64,000 bases of DNA. Source: Anaerolineales bacterium. GTDB lineage: Bacteria; Chloroflexota; Anaerolineae; Anaerolineales; UBA4823. The position numbers and the translations under genes are program-made. This document shows, piece after piece, positions 45,325-53,963 of this stretch (its first letter is position 1; each line of letters starts with the position of its first letter). The notes under the pieces are model-generated. The model did not search any database and had not been told where the DNA came from. It saw only the letters and a list, made by a program, of their open reading frames with translations. The stretch covers positions 1 through 64,000 of the forward strand of contig JAGVAD010000026.1 of assembly GCA_020060465.1 (NCBI GenBank), written 5' to 3'.

Positions 45325-45353
45325 TGGGGGAAGGCATCGTCTGCCTTCCCCCA
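45325..45353 (+). terminator. Intra-operon hairpin after the binding-protein gene
   Basis: Perfect 12-bp stem (45325-45336 with 45342-45353), 5-nt loop and TTT after it, 18 nt past the stop codon. Probably a partial terminator or RNA-stabilising element allowing more binding protein than ATPase. Confidence 0.7.
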
Positions 45354-45375
45354 TTTGCCAGACCCTTGAGAGACG

Positions 45376-46851
45376 ATGAACGTAGAACTGATCGGCATCC
45401 GCAAGACCTTTGGGCCTGTGACGGCCAATGATAATATTCATCTACGCATTCTATCTGGAACTATTCAAGGCATCTTAGGGGAAAACGGCGCCGGTAAAAG
45501 CACACTCATGAAAGTGCTTTCGGGCTTTATTCAGGCTGATCAAGGTCTCATCTTGCTGGACGGCAAAGAAGTCAAGATCCACTCGCCGGCGGATGCGATC
45601 CACTACGGCGTGGGCATGCTGCATCAAGACCCCCTGGATTTCCCGCCCATGAAGGTGATCGAGAACTTCATCGCCGGCAGTCCGGGCAAGATCATTCCCA
45701 ATGCTAAAGAGGTGATCGCCAGGTTTAATGAATTGCAACGGCAATTCGATTTCACCCTCGACCCGCAGGCGCATGTAGATCGGTTAACCGTCGGCGAGCG
45801 ACAACAGCTTGAAATTCTGCGGCTGTTATGGTTAGGCGCTCAGGTGCTGATCCTGGATGAACCAACGACGGGCATCAGCGCCCTGCAAAAGCTCAAGTTA
45901 TTCGAAACACTGCGCAAGCTGGCAGCGCAAGGAAAAACGATCATCTTTGTCTCTCATAAGCTGGAAGATGTTGAACAACTTTGCCACCGTGTGGCAGTGC
46001 TGCGCCGCGGCCAGTTGGTAGGCGAAGCGACGCCCCCTTATCGGATAGATGAGCTGGTACAGATGATGTTTGGCAAAGTGGTCAGCTTTGGTGGGCGGGA
46101 GAGTTACAAACCTGGCGAGATGGCGCTGGAATTGAAGGATGTCTCCATTGAAGACTATCGAATGCGCATCGGTCCGGTCAGTCTCCAGGCGCGCAAGCGG
46201 GAGGTGATTGGTCTGGCGGGTATGGAAGGTAGCGGACAATTACTCTTTTTGCGCGCTTGCACAGGTCTGATCCGGCCTACCGCCGGGAGAATGCTGGTCA
46301 ACGGGAAAGATCTAACTGGTAAAGGCTATCACACCTTTCTGAAGAATGGCGTGGTGTATATGCCCGCCTCGCGCATGGAAGAAGGTCTGGTGCCGGGTTG
46401 CTCTTTGATGGAACATTTTGTGCTGGCGCGCGACCAGGGCGGCTTCTTTGTGGATTGGGAGGGCGCTCAAAAGATCGCCCAGGAGCAAATCGCAGGATAT
46501 AACATCCACGGACGGCCAGACAGCACCGTAGAATCGCTTTCCGGCGGGAATCAGCAGCGGACACTTTTAGCTCTGATGCGTACGCCAGCCTCGCTGATCC
46601 TGATGGAACACCCCACCCGCGGATTGGATATTGAATCCACCCTGTACATCTGGAGTTTGCTTAAAGAACGTTGCAGTAATCAAGGGAGCGCAATTCTGTT
46701 CATCTCCTCCGATCTGGACGAGATCTTGCAGTATAGCGACCGCATTCTGGTCTTTTTCGCCGGGCGGGTTTCTCCCCCATTAGACGCCGCTTCGACAACG
46801 GTGGATCAATTGGGTCAACTTATTGGCGGGCGAGGTTGGGACGCTTTTTAG
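45376..46851 (+). CDS. ABC transporter ATP-binding protein with two nucleotide-binding domains (BMP/nucleoside type)
   Basis: 491 residues in two ABC domains, as in RbsA/YufO-type importers. Domain 1 has Walker A GENGAGKST (about 36-44) and Walker B VLILDEPTTG, with a degenerate signature LTVGERQQ. Domain 2 has the usual degenerate Walker A (GMEGSGQ) and the signature SLSGGNQQR. One catalytic site is therefore expected. It works with the BMP binding protein and the two permeases. Confidence 0.93.
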   Translation: MNVELIGIRKTFGPVTANDNIHLRILSGTIQGILGENGAGKSTLMKVLSGFIQADQGLILLDGKEVKIHSPADAIHYGVGMLHQDPLDFPPMKVIENFIAGSPGKIIPNAKEVIARFNELQRQFDFTLDPQAHVDRLTVGERQQLEILRLLWLGAQVLILDEPTTGISALQKLKLFETLRKLAAQGKTIIFVSHKLEDVEQLCHRVAVLRRGQLVGEATPPYRIDELVQMMFGKVVSFGGRESYKPGEMALELKDVSIEDYRMRIGPVSLQARKREVIGLAGMEGSGQLLFLRACTGLIRPTAGRMLVNGKDLTGKGYHTFLKNGVVYMPASRMEEGLVPGCSLMEHFVLARDQGGFFVDWEGAQKIAQEQIAGYNIHGRPDSTVESLSGGNQQRTLLALMRTPASLILMEHPTRGLDIESTLYIWSLLKERCSNQGSAILFISSDLDEILQYSDRILVFFAGRVSPPLDAASTTVDQLGQLIGGRGWDAF

Positions 46852-46947
46852 CAGCGTCTTAGCGGCAAAAACAGCGGACGACGCTTAGCGCTGCTTGTCA
46901 ATGCAACAGCGTAAATCGTCAATTACTACGCTTGATGCGGAGCGAGG

Positions 46948-48003
46948 ATGCAGAGAAATAAATTCCAATGGACAAATATCGCCTTCCAACTGGGTGCAGT
47001 AGCGCTGGCTTTGGGATTCACCACGCTGGTCCTGATTCTGGCGGACGCGCCGCCGCTGGAAGCGTACAAGAATCTCTTCGTCGGCTCATTTGGCTCCATA
47101 AAGAAGTTTACAGATGTGCTTGTCGCCTGGGCGCCGCTGATGCTGGCGACCACTGGGCTGCTGGTAACCTTCACCGCCGGTTTGTGGAACATTGGCATTG
47201 AAGGGCAGATTACATTAGGGGCAATCTTCACCACCGGTGTGCTGCGCGTTTTGCAAGATTCAAGCGCCCCCCCGACCTTGATTCTGACCCTGGCGATCTT
47301 AAGCGGCATGGTTGGCGGCGCGCTGTGGGCGGCGCTGGTCGGCGCATTGAAGACCTTCGGCGGGGTGAACGAAATTTTCGGCGGATTGGGGATGAACTTC
47401 GTCGCTACCGCGTTGACCTTATGGTTGATCTTTGGGCCATGGAAACGACCAGGCATCGGCTCGATGAGCGGCACCGAACCTTTCCCTGAAGCGCTGTGGC
47501 TGCCGCAAATCACCAGCCTGCGTTTGAGCATCTGGTCGGTGGTTATTGCTGTCGCGGCGCTCATTTGCATTTATATTCTACTCAAAGGCACTTATTTCGG
47601 TTTACGCCTGAAAGCAGTGGGGCGGAACATGCGCTCATCCTTTATTCTTGGCATCCCCACCTGGCAGTATATGATGGCGTCCTTCCTGGTTTGCGGCGCT
47701 CTGGCCGGGCTGGCTGGAGCGATCCAGGTGACTGCTGTGTATCACCGATTAATCCCCTCCATTTCCAGTGGTTACGGTTTCTTGGGGTTGTTAGTGGCTA
47801 TGTTGGTGAACTTTCAAGCTTTATGGACATTGCCCGTGGCGCTTTTCTTTGCCGCGTTGAACATCGGCAGCATCCAGTTGCCAATTGTGTTAAAGCTTGA
47901 TTCATCGCTCTCCGGCGTCTTACAAGGCGCGCTGGTGTTATCAGTGATCATCATGGAAGGCGTCAGACAACGCTTTCTGAAGGCAGCGAGGGAACGGTCA
48001 TGA
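46948..48003 (+). CDS. ABC transporter permease (BMP/nucleoside type, first subunit)
   Basis: 351 residues with 9-10 membrane helices and the BPD_transp_2 pattern, including FTAGLWNIGIEGQITLGAI and GGVNEIFGGLGMNFVA. GGAG lies 6 nt before the ATG. It overlaps the second permease by an ATGA, giving coupled translation. It pairs with that protein in the membrane channel. Confidence 0.92.
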   Translation: MQRNKFQWTNIAFQLGAVALALGFTTLVLILADAPPLEAYKNLFVGSFGSIKKFTDVLVAWAPLMLATTGLLVTFTAGLWNIGIEGQITLGAIFTTGVLRVLQDSSAPPTLILTLAILSGMVGGALWAALVGALKTFGGVNEIFGGLGMNFVATALTLWLIFGPWKRPGIGSMSGTEPFPEALWLPQITSLRLSIWSVVIAVAALICIYILLKGTYFGLRLKAVGRNMRSSFILGIPTWQYMMASFLVCGALAGLAGAIQVTAVYHRLIPSISSGYGFLGLLVAMLVNFQALWTLPVALFFAALNIGSIQLPIVLKLDSSLSGVLQGALVLSVIIMEGVRQRFLKAARERS

Positions 48004-48998
48004 GCTTGGAAACGATCCTCACTGGCCTGGCCGGTGTGCTGGCGGCGGCGGCGCCGGTCATCTTCGCCGCCATCGGCGAAACATTGACCGAGCGCTCAGG
48101 CGTCATCAATTTATCCGCCAACGGCAAGATCCTCCTGGCGGCTATGGCCGGCTTTGCAGTAGCGGTCTCCACCAATAACTTGCTGCTTGGTTGCCTGGCT
48201 GGAATGTTGATTGGCAGCCTGGTGGCGGCGGTGGTGGCTTTCAGCAGCATTACCTTGCGCCAGTCGCAAGTGGCAGTGGGCTTTGTGCTGGCGCTGATGT
48301 GCCGGGATTTGGCGTATTTCTTGGGCAACCCCTATATGGGGCTATCGGGACCGCGTATCCCTTCCCTGCCCATCCCCATCCTCGGAGATTTGCCGGTGAT
48401 CGGGGTGATCTTCTTCCGCCAGGACATCTTGACCTATTTGAGCTACATCTTGATCTTCGCCGCCTGGATCTGGATTTTCAAGACGCGGCCCGGCCTGATG
48501 TTGCAAGGCGTGGGCGAGAGGCCAGCGGCGGCTTTCGTGCGCGGTGCTAACGTCAACCGGATGCGTTACATTTACACGTTGGTGGGCGGAGCGTTGATTG
48601 GCCTGGCAGGCCCAACATATTCGCTGAGCGTCAAAGCCGGTTGGAAAGGTACGATCTCTGGGCTGGACGGCATCGGCTGGATTGCGCTGGCGATCACCAT
48701 CTTCGGTGGATGGAACCCGTTGAGGGCCGCCTTCGGCGCTTACCTTTTCGCTCTGCTGCAATGGCTGGGGTTGGTGTTGCAACCCAGCCTTCCGGGCATC
48801 CCATCGCAAGTGTTACAGGTTGCCCCATTCCCACTGATGATCCTGACCCTGTTGCTGGTCAACATTGGCAACACCGAATGGGTCGAGAGGGTACTGGCCA
48901 GCTTACCGGAAAGCGCTCGCCATGCGATCGCGCGCTTAATTCGCTCGCTGCGCGCTTCGCCGCCAGCCTCTTTGGGGACGCCTTTCGAACAGGAATGA
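48000..48998 (+). CDS. ABC transporter permease (BMP/nucleoside type, second subunit)
   Basis: 332 residues with about nine membrane helices; the N-terminal motif AIGETLTERSGVINLSANG and the later GANVNRMRYIYTLVGGALIGLAG are typical of the second permease of nucleoside importers. Its stop overlaps the start of the following hydrolase gene (ATGA). Confidence 0.92.
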   Translation: MSLETILTGLAGVLAAAAPVIFAAIGETLTERSGVINLSANGKILLAAMAGFAVAVSTNNLLLGCLAGMLIGSLVAAVVAFSSITLRQSQVAVGFVLALMCRDLAYFLGNPYMGLSGPRIPSLPIPILGDLPVIGVIFFRQDILTYLSYILIFAAWIWIFKTRPGLMLQGVGERPAAAFVRGANVNRMRYIYTLVGGALIGLAGPTYSLSVKAGWKGTISGLDGIGWIALAITIFGGWNPLRAAFGAYLFALLQWLGLVLQPSLPGIPSQVLQVAPFPLMILTLLLVNIGNTEWVERVLASLPESARHAIARLIRSLRASPPASLGTPFEQE

Positions 48999-49810
48999 AT
49001 TCCGCCGCCCTTTCTTTACTGACACTAAACATCCTGGCGGATTTATCCTGCTGGCAGCAACGGAAAAAGCTTCTGGTCGAAGGGATTGGTCAGCTTGCGC
49101 CGGATGTGATTGCCCTGCAAGAGGTTCGTCTGTCGGAAGACCCAACGCAGCCTAATCCGGCTGAATGGCTGGCGAAGCAACTTGGTTATACACAATTGGA
49201 GTTATGTCCCAAAACGGGGCGCGCCGCCCAGTTCGAGGGGTTGGCTCTGCTTAGCCGCCTGCCCGTCCTGTCACATTTTTGCCTCGACTTGCAAAGCCAG
49301 CAGCGCGTCGCCCAAATTGTAGCCCTTGCCTGGGGCGATCAAAAGCTGGTTCTGGCGAACTGTCACCTGTTTTGGCAGCCTGGCGAATCGCTGGAGCGTG
49401 TGCGCCAGGTGGAGCGCCTGTTACAGCATCTCGACGCTATCCCCGGCAATCCTTACCTTTTGGTTTGCGGCGACTTCAATGGCGAGCCGCACACGCAAGC
49501 AATCCAGCTCATGCGCCAACGCTTTCTTTCCGCCCATGCTACGGCGCACGGGGCAGAGCCGGTCTATACCTGCCCCACTCCGCTCAAGCGTTCCACCTGG
49601 TCTTTACTGCGCACGATGTTCAACTATCTCTCTGTGATGCGCCCAGGCCAGATGCGCTTGAACTGGCGAGGGGTGTTGGATTACATCTTCGTGGATCCAA
49701 GACTAAGCGTTATCGAATGCCGCGTGGTTCTCGATCAACCGGCTGTGAACAACCCGCGCATTTACCCCTCTGACCATTTTGGATTGTTCGCTCGCCTGAA
49801 AATCCCCTAA
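48995..49810 (+). CDS. Endonuclease/exonuclease/phosphatase family hydrolase
   Basis: About 271 residues from the ATG at 48995, which overlaps the permease stop. The frame is open further upstream inside the permease, but that part is a shadow. Fold markers: TLNIL, DVIALQEVR (catalytic Glu), ANCHLFW, VCGDFNGEP and the closing YPSDHFGLFARL. Members cleave phosphodiesters of nucleic acids, lipids or nucleotides. Translational coupling to a nucleoside importer suggests processing of nucleotides or a related substrate, which is inference. Confidence 0.88.
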   Translation: MNSAALSLLTLNILADLSCWQQRKKLLVEGIGQLAPDVIALQEVRLSEDPTQPNPAEWLAKQLGYTQLELCPKTGRAAQFEGLALLSRLPVLSHFCLDLQSQQRVAQIVALAWGDQKLVLANCHLFWQPGESLERVRQVERLLQHLDAIPGNPYLLVCGDFNGEPHTQAIQLMRQRFLSAHATAHGAEPVYTCPTPLKRSTWSLLRTMFNYLSVMRPGQMRLNWRGVLDYIFVDPRLSVIECRVVLDQPAVNNPRIYPSDHFGLFARLKIP

Positions 49811-49869
49811 AGCCATCTATTTGAAACTGGTTACATCTAATTCACCTTCCTCAGGAGATCTTTTCTGAC

Positions 49870-51168
49870 ATGAATAAAATGCTCGGTTATCGTTGTTCTT
49901 TGTGTTCACAAGAATATGGACCCAATGAAGTCCAATACACCTGTCCCAAAGATGGTGGCAACCTGGACGTCATCCTGGATACAGAGGCGATCCACAGATC
50001 CTTGGGGCCAGCCGGTTTGCCGATGATCGAGGAGCCGTCGCTATGGCGCTATCTGCCGCTGCTGCCGGTGCAAGACCCCGGCGGATTGGATACCCCCCTG
50101 CGCGCCGCCGGTTGGACGCCCATCTTTTCACCGCCGCGCCTGAAGCAGGAACTTGGCTTGCCCCACTTGTGGATCAAAGATGAGAGTCGCAATCCCACCG
50201 CTTCTTTCAAAGACCGCGCCAGCGCGGTGGTTATCGCTCGGGCGCGCCAGATCGGCGCCGAAGTGGTTGTCACTGCCTCCACCGGCAACGCTGGCGCCGC
50301 CCTGGCGGGCATGGCTGCGGCTGTTGGTCAAAAAGCGGTCATCTTTGCGCCGCGCGCTGCCCCGCCAGCCAAAATCGCCCAATTGCTCATCTTCGGCGCG
50401 CAGGTCATCCTGGTAGATGGCGTGTATGACGATGCTTTCGATCTGACGATCCAGGCTTCGCAAGAGTTCGGCTGGTATTGCCGCAACACCGGATACAACC
50501 CCTTTACCGCCGAAGGCAAAAAGACCGCCGCGCTGGAGATCTGGGAATGGTTCACCTGCCATGTAGCCAGTCTTACCTGCCCGACTTTTAATGATCGCCG
50601 GTACGTCGGGCAAGGCGCGGACTTGAGCAAGCTAAATATATTTGTCTCTGTGGGGGATGGAAACATCATCTCTGGCATCCATAAAGGCTTTCGTGATTTG
50701 CACGCCCTGGGCTGGATTCAGGGACTGCCACGCATTTACGGCGTGCAAGCGGAAGGTTCGGCGGCCATCGCCAACACCTTTTATACAGGCGACGAGAATA
50801 TTATCCCGGTGCAAGCCAATACACTGGCAGATAGCATTTCAGTGGATCTGCCACGCGATGGCGTGCGCGCCGTGCGCGCCGCCCGACAAACCGGCGGTAG
50901 CTATCTGTTGGTGAGCGACGCCGAAATCTTACAAGCCATCGCCGCGCTGGGGAAAGTTGGCATCTTCGCCGAACCCGCTGGGGCGACCGCCTATGCTGGT
51001 CTGCAAAAAGCCGTCGCGCGAGGGCAAATCACCGCCGATGATCTGGTGTTGGTGCTAAACACTGGAAGCGGATTGAAAGATGTGCGCGCCGCCATGCAAG
51101 CCGCGCCGGAAGCGCCCGTTATCGAACCCCGTTTAGAGGCGGTAAAAAACTTGTTGGGTCGAAAATAG
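49870..51168 (+). CDS. thrC: Threonine synthase
   Basis: 432 residues. A short N-terminal zinc-ribbon-like segment (C9, C12, C25) precedes the fold-type II PLP domain. The PLP lysine is in NPTASFKDRAS, the phosphate-binding loop in ASTGNAGAALAG and the late motif NTGSGLKD is threonine-synthase-like. It converts O-phosphohomoserine to threonine. Other members of the fold (diaminopropionate lyase, for example) exist, but the motifs favour ThrC. AGGAGAT lies 11 nt before the ATG. No homoserine genes are adjacent; its place after purine genes may be incidental. Confidence 0.85.
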   Translation: MNKMLGYRCSLCSQEYGPNEVQYTCPKDGGNLDVILDTEAIHRSLGPAGLPMIEEPSLWRYLPLLPVQDPGGLDTPLRAAGWTPIFSPPRLKQELGLPHLWIKDESRNPTASFKDRASAVVIARARQIGAEVVVTASTGNAGAALAGMAAAVGQKAVIFAPRAAPPAKIAQLLIFGAQVILVDGVYDDAFDLTIQASQEFGWYCRNTGYNPFTAEGKKTAALEIWEWFTCHVASLTCPTFNDRRYVGQGADLSKLNIFVSVGDGNIISGIHKGFRDLHALGWIQGLPRIYGVQAEGSAAIANTFYTGDENIIPVQANTLADSISVDLPRDGVRAVRAARQTGGSYLLVSDAEILQAIAALGKVGIFAEPAGATAYAGLQKAVARGQITADDLVLVLNTGSGLKDVRAAMQAAPEAPVIEPRLEAVKNLLGRK

Positions 51169-51182
51169 CGTACATTTCAGGT

Positions 51183-51197
51183 ATTTGTCAGACAAAT
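51183..51197. promoter_or_regulatory. Second copy of the purine-operon palindrome
   Basis: A 15-bp perfect palindrome centred on A51190 contains TTGTCAGACAA (51185-51195), identical to the 11-mer over the start site at 36328-36338. It lies 15 nt after the threonine synthase stop and about 130 bp before the glycosyltransferase gene, which is followed by the unassigned PLP enzyme gene. Confidence 0.5.
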
Positions 51198-51328
51198 CAC
51201 TGACATTAATTTGTTCATTTTAGCCCCGGTTTAACGCCGGGAGTGATACAATTGTTGGTTGGCGAAAATGCCGTCTGTTCCGTCTATTCATTACAAGTGG
51301 GCAGAAAGGAGCTGCGTCAGCAAGCTAT

Positions 51329-52321
51329 ATGAAACCTGTCTTATCCGTTGTCGCCCCAATCTATAACGAATCCGCCACCTTGCCCGAGTTCTATCGGCGG
51401 GTGCGCCAGGTATTGGATGATCTAAACGAAAGCTGGGAACTGGTGCTGGTTGATGACGGCTCAAAGGATGACTCCGCCAACCTGATCCGAGAACTGGCTG
51501 CAAAAGACTCGCGCGTGCGCCCGGTGATCTTTGCGCGCAATTTCGGCCATCAGGTGGCGGTCACCGCCGGCCTGGATTTCAGCCGCGGCGATGCCGTAGT
51601 GATCATTGACTCAGACTTGCAGGATCCGCCGGAAGTGATCCCCTCACTGGTCGAGAAGTGGCGCCAAGGATACGAAGTGGTTTTCGCCGTGCGCACCGAA
51701 CGCGAGGGAGAGAGTTGGTTCAAGCTGCTCACCGCTTCGCTCTTTTATCGGCTGATTTATCGCATCACGGATGTGGATATTCCTCTGGATACCGGCGACT
51801 TCCGACTGCTCGACCGCAAAGTGGTCAACGTGATGAACCAAATGCGTGAGCGGCATCGCTTTTTGCGCGGCATGTCGGTTTGGGTGGGCTTTCGACAAAT
51901 TGGCGTGCCATATAAGCGCGCTGCCCGTTTCGCTGGAGAGACCAAATATCCTCTCAAAAAGATGATCCGTTTCGCCAGCGACGCCATCACCGGCTTTTCG
52001 TTCTTTCCACTTCAATTAGCCACCTACATTGGTTTTATCTGCGCAGCCATCAGCATCCTGGCCATTCCCGTAGTGATCGCGCTGCGCACCGCTGGCTCGC
52101 ATGAACTCTCCGGACAGGCGACCACTTTGATCGCTGTACTCTTTCTGGGAGGCGTGCAATTGATTTCACTGGGCATTCTAGGAGAATACATTGGTCGCAT
52201 CTACGATGAAGCGAAGGGACGCCCGTTGTACATCGTGCGCGAGACGCCCGAAGATTTCGAGCAACCAGCCGCGCAGGCGCAGCCTTTCCCTGCGCAACAG
52301 TCTGCGCCTGATAAGCGATGA
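51329..52321 (+). CDS. GT2 family glycosyltransferase (dolichol-phosphate-sugar synthase/ArnC-like)
   Basis: 330 residues. The GT-A domain has VVAPIYNESATLPEFYRR, DDGSKDDSA and the DSDLQDPPE motif that binds metal and the nucleotide sugar. Two membrane helices at the C-terminus (about 233-255 and 268-292) match the bactoprenol glucosyl/4-amino-arabinosyl transferase group, which loads a sugar onto undecaprenyl phosphate on the cytoplasmic side. The last 30 residues are Gln/Ala/Pro rich. It lies 87 bp before the PLP enzyme gene on the same strand. Confidence 0.9.
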   Translation: MKPVLSVVAPIYNESATLPEFYRRVRQVLDDLNESWELVLVDDGSKDDSANLIRELAAKDSRVRPVIFARNFGHQVAVTAGLDFSRGDAVVIIDSDLQDPPEVIPSLVEKWRQGYEVVFAVRTEREGESWFKLLTASLFYRLIYRITDVDIPLDTGDFRLLDRKVVNVMNQMRERHRFLRGMSVWVGFRQIGVPYKRAARFAGETKYPLKKMIRFASDAITGFSFFPLQLATYIGFICAAISILAIPVVIALRTAGSHELSGQATTLIAVLFLGGVQLISLGILGEYIGRIYDEAKGRPLYIVRETPEDFEQPAAQAQPFPAQQSAPDKR

Positions 52322-52407
52322 AACAGAACAGAATAATCGCTTCCAATGAACAAATGCACCCATTCAGTCCATTATTCTAAACTTATTCTCAAAAAGGAGA
52401 TTTCACC

Positions 52408-53880
52408 TTGGCTAAGATTGATCTGACCATAGAGCGGGAACGCCGCGCACGCGCCGTCCAACGAGCGCGCGAACGCAATATCATCATTCCCACCTTTGCA
52501 CAAATGAAAAACCCGACCTTGATCCCGCCGACGATCAAGGAGGAATTGGCAAAAATCGGGTTGTGGGACGTCAATCCGCGCAATCTATTCCGCATCACCT
52601 GGAAGAATGAGCCTAAACCCAGCGGCGGCGGATTCGACGGCGTGAATTATTTGGAACTGCCCCCCAGCCTGACCGGCGTACCAGCGCGAATCATCGTACT
52701 GGTAGGTAAATGGTTCCCCACGGGCGCACATAAAGTGGGCGCTGCCTTTGGCTGTCTGGTTCCGCGCCTGGTCACCGGGCAGTTTGACCCCACCACGCAA
52801 AAAGCGGTCTGGCCTTCAACGGGTAACTTCTGCCGCGGCGGCGCCTATGACTCAGCTCTCTTGGCTTGCACTTCCATTGCGATCCTGCCAGAAGGTATGA
52901 GCCGCGAACGCTTTGAGTGGTTATCGAAAATCGCCGGCGAAGTCATTGCCACGCCGGGCAGCGAATCGAACGTCAAAGAAATATTCGATAAATGCTGGGA
53001 GCTGCGTCGCTCCGGTGAAGACCTGATGATCTTCAACCAGTTCGAAGAGTTTGGCAATTATCTGTGGCATTATGAGGTGACCGGCCACGCCATGGCAGAG
53101 ACGCTGGAAAAAGTGATGCGTCCGCAGGATGAGTACCGCGGCATGGTTTCGGCCACCGGTTCCGCCGGCACTATCGCCAGCGGGGATTATATGAAACAAC
53201 TGTTCCCCTCCAGTAAAATCGTCGCCAGCGAGGCGCTGCAATGCCCCACCCTGCTGGAAAACGGCTTTGGCGCTCACCGCATTGAGGGCATTGGCGATAA
53301 ACATGTGCCGTGGATTCATAACGTCAAAAATACAGACCTGGTTGTGGCGATTGACGACAACGCAGTGGTAAATCTGTCGCGCCTGTTCAACGAGCCCGCC
53401 GGACAGGCTTATCTGTTGCGCAAAGGCGTTCCGCAACAGATCGTCGACTCCTTACATCTGCTCGGTTTCTCTGGCATTTCAAACGTGCTATCGGCGATTA
53501 AATTCGCCAAATACTATGAGATGGGCGAAAACGACATCGTATTGACCGTGTTGACCGATTCGATGGAACTGTATGGCAGCCGATTACAAGAAATGCGTCA
53601 GGAGTTCGGCGAATATCACGAAACGGACGCCGCAGAGCATTACGCCCGCTACTTACAAGGCGAATCGACCGATAACATGATCGAACTAACCTATACCGAT
53701 CGGCGACGCGTCCACAACTTGAAGTATTTCACCTGGGTTGAACAGCAAGGCCGCACCTACGAAGAGATCCTGGCGCAATGGTACGACCGCCAATATTGGC
53801 GTGGCTTCCAAAGCCAGGCAGATGAGATTGATGCTTTGATTGAAGAATTTAACCGAGATACTGGTTTATTGAAGAATTAA
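52408..53880 (+). CDS. Fold-type II PLP-dependent enzyme of unassigned specificity
   Basis: 490 residues, longer than cysteine synthase or YgeX-type diaminopropionate lyase (about 400). TTG start at 52408, 6 nt after AAGGAGA. The likely PLP lysine is in PTGAHKVGAAFG; STGNFCRGGAYDSALLA is the phosphate/substrate loop and SATGSAGTIASGDYM the second glycine-rich loop. It is sometimes annotated simply as a PLP-dependent subunit beta. Its substrate is unknown; beta-elimination or deamination of a diamino or hydroxy amino acid is plausible. The shared palindrome upstream and the neighbouring carbamoyltransferases tie it to the purine block. A strong hairpin follows. Confidence 0.8.
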   Translation: MAKIDLTIERERRARAVQRARERNIIIPTFAQMKNPTLIPPTIKEELAKIGLWDVNPRNLFRITWKNEPKPSGGGFDGVNYLELPPSLTGVPARIIVLVGKWFPTGAHKVGAAFGCLVPRLVTGQFDPTTQKAVWPSTGNFCRGGAYDSALLACTSIAILPEGMSRERFEWLSKIAGEVIATPGSESNVKEIFDKCWELRRSGEDLMIFNQFEEFGNYLWHYEVTGHAMAETLEKVMRPQDEYRGMVSATGSAGTIASGDYMKQLFPSSKIVASEALQCPTLLENGFGAHRIEGIGDKHVPWIHNVKNTDLVVAIDDNAVVNLSRLFNEPAGQAYLLRKGVPQQIVDSLHLLGFSGISNVLSAIKFAKYYEMGENDIVLTVLTDSMELYGSRLQEMRQEFGEYHETDAAEHYARYLQGESTDNMIELTYTDRRRVHNLKYFTWVEQQGRTYEEILAQWYDRQYWRGFQSQADEIDALIEEFNRDTGLLKN

Positions 53881-53897
53881 GTTTCGCAAATGCATCT

Positions 53898-53942
53898 CTT
53901 GATCGTCCAGCATGGCGTCAAAAACAACGCTGGACGATCAAG
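53898..53942 (+). terminator. Long-stem hairpin, likely terminator
   Basis: Perfect 14-bp inverted repeat (53898-53911 with 53929-53942) and 17-nt loop beginning 18 nt after the PLP enzyme stop. The tail is a mixed C/T run. It separates this gene from the helicase. Confidence 0.6.
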
Positions 53943-53963
53943 AAGAGCCTTTCTTTGCTTGGA

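Noticed and set aside
44014-45441. 475-residue open frame on the minus strand
   Set aside because: Antisense to the BMP binding-protein gene, which has a lipobox, family motifs and a ribosome site. The minus frame has shadow composition (Val/Gly/Leu rich) and no start context.
48641-48994. N-terminal 118-residue extension of the hydrolase at 48995
   Set aside because: It lies wholly inside the permease gene in another frame; the ATG at 48995 has the ATGA overlap and the family N-terminus.
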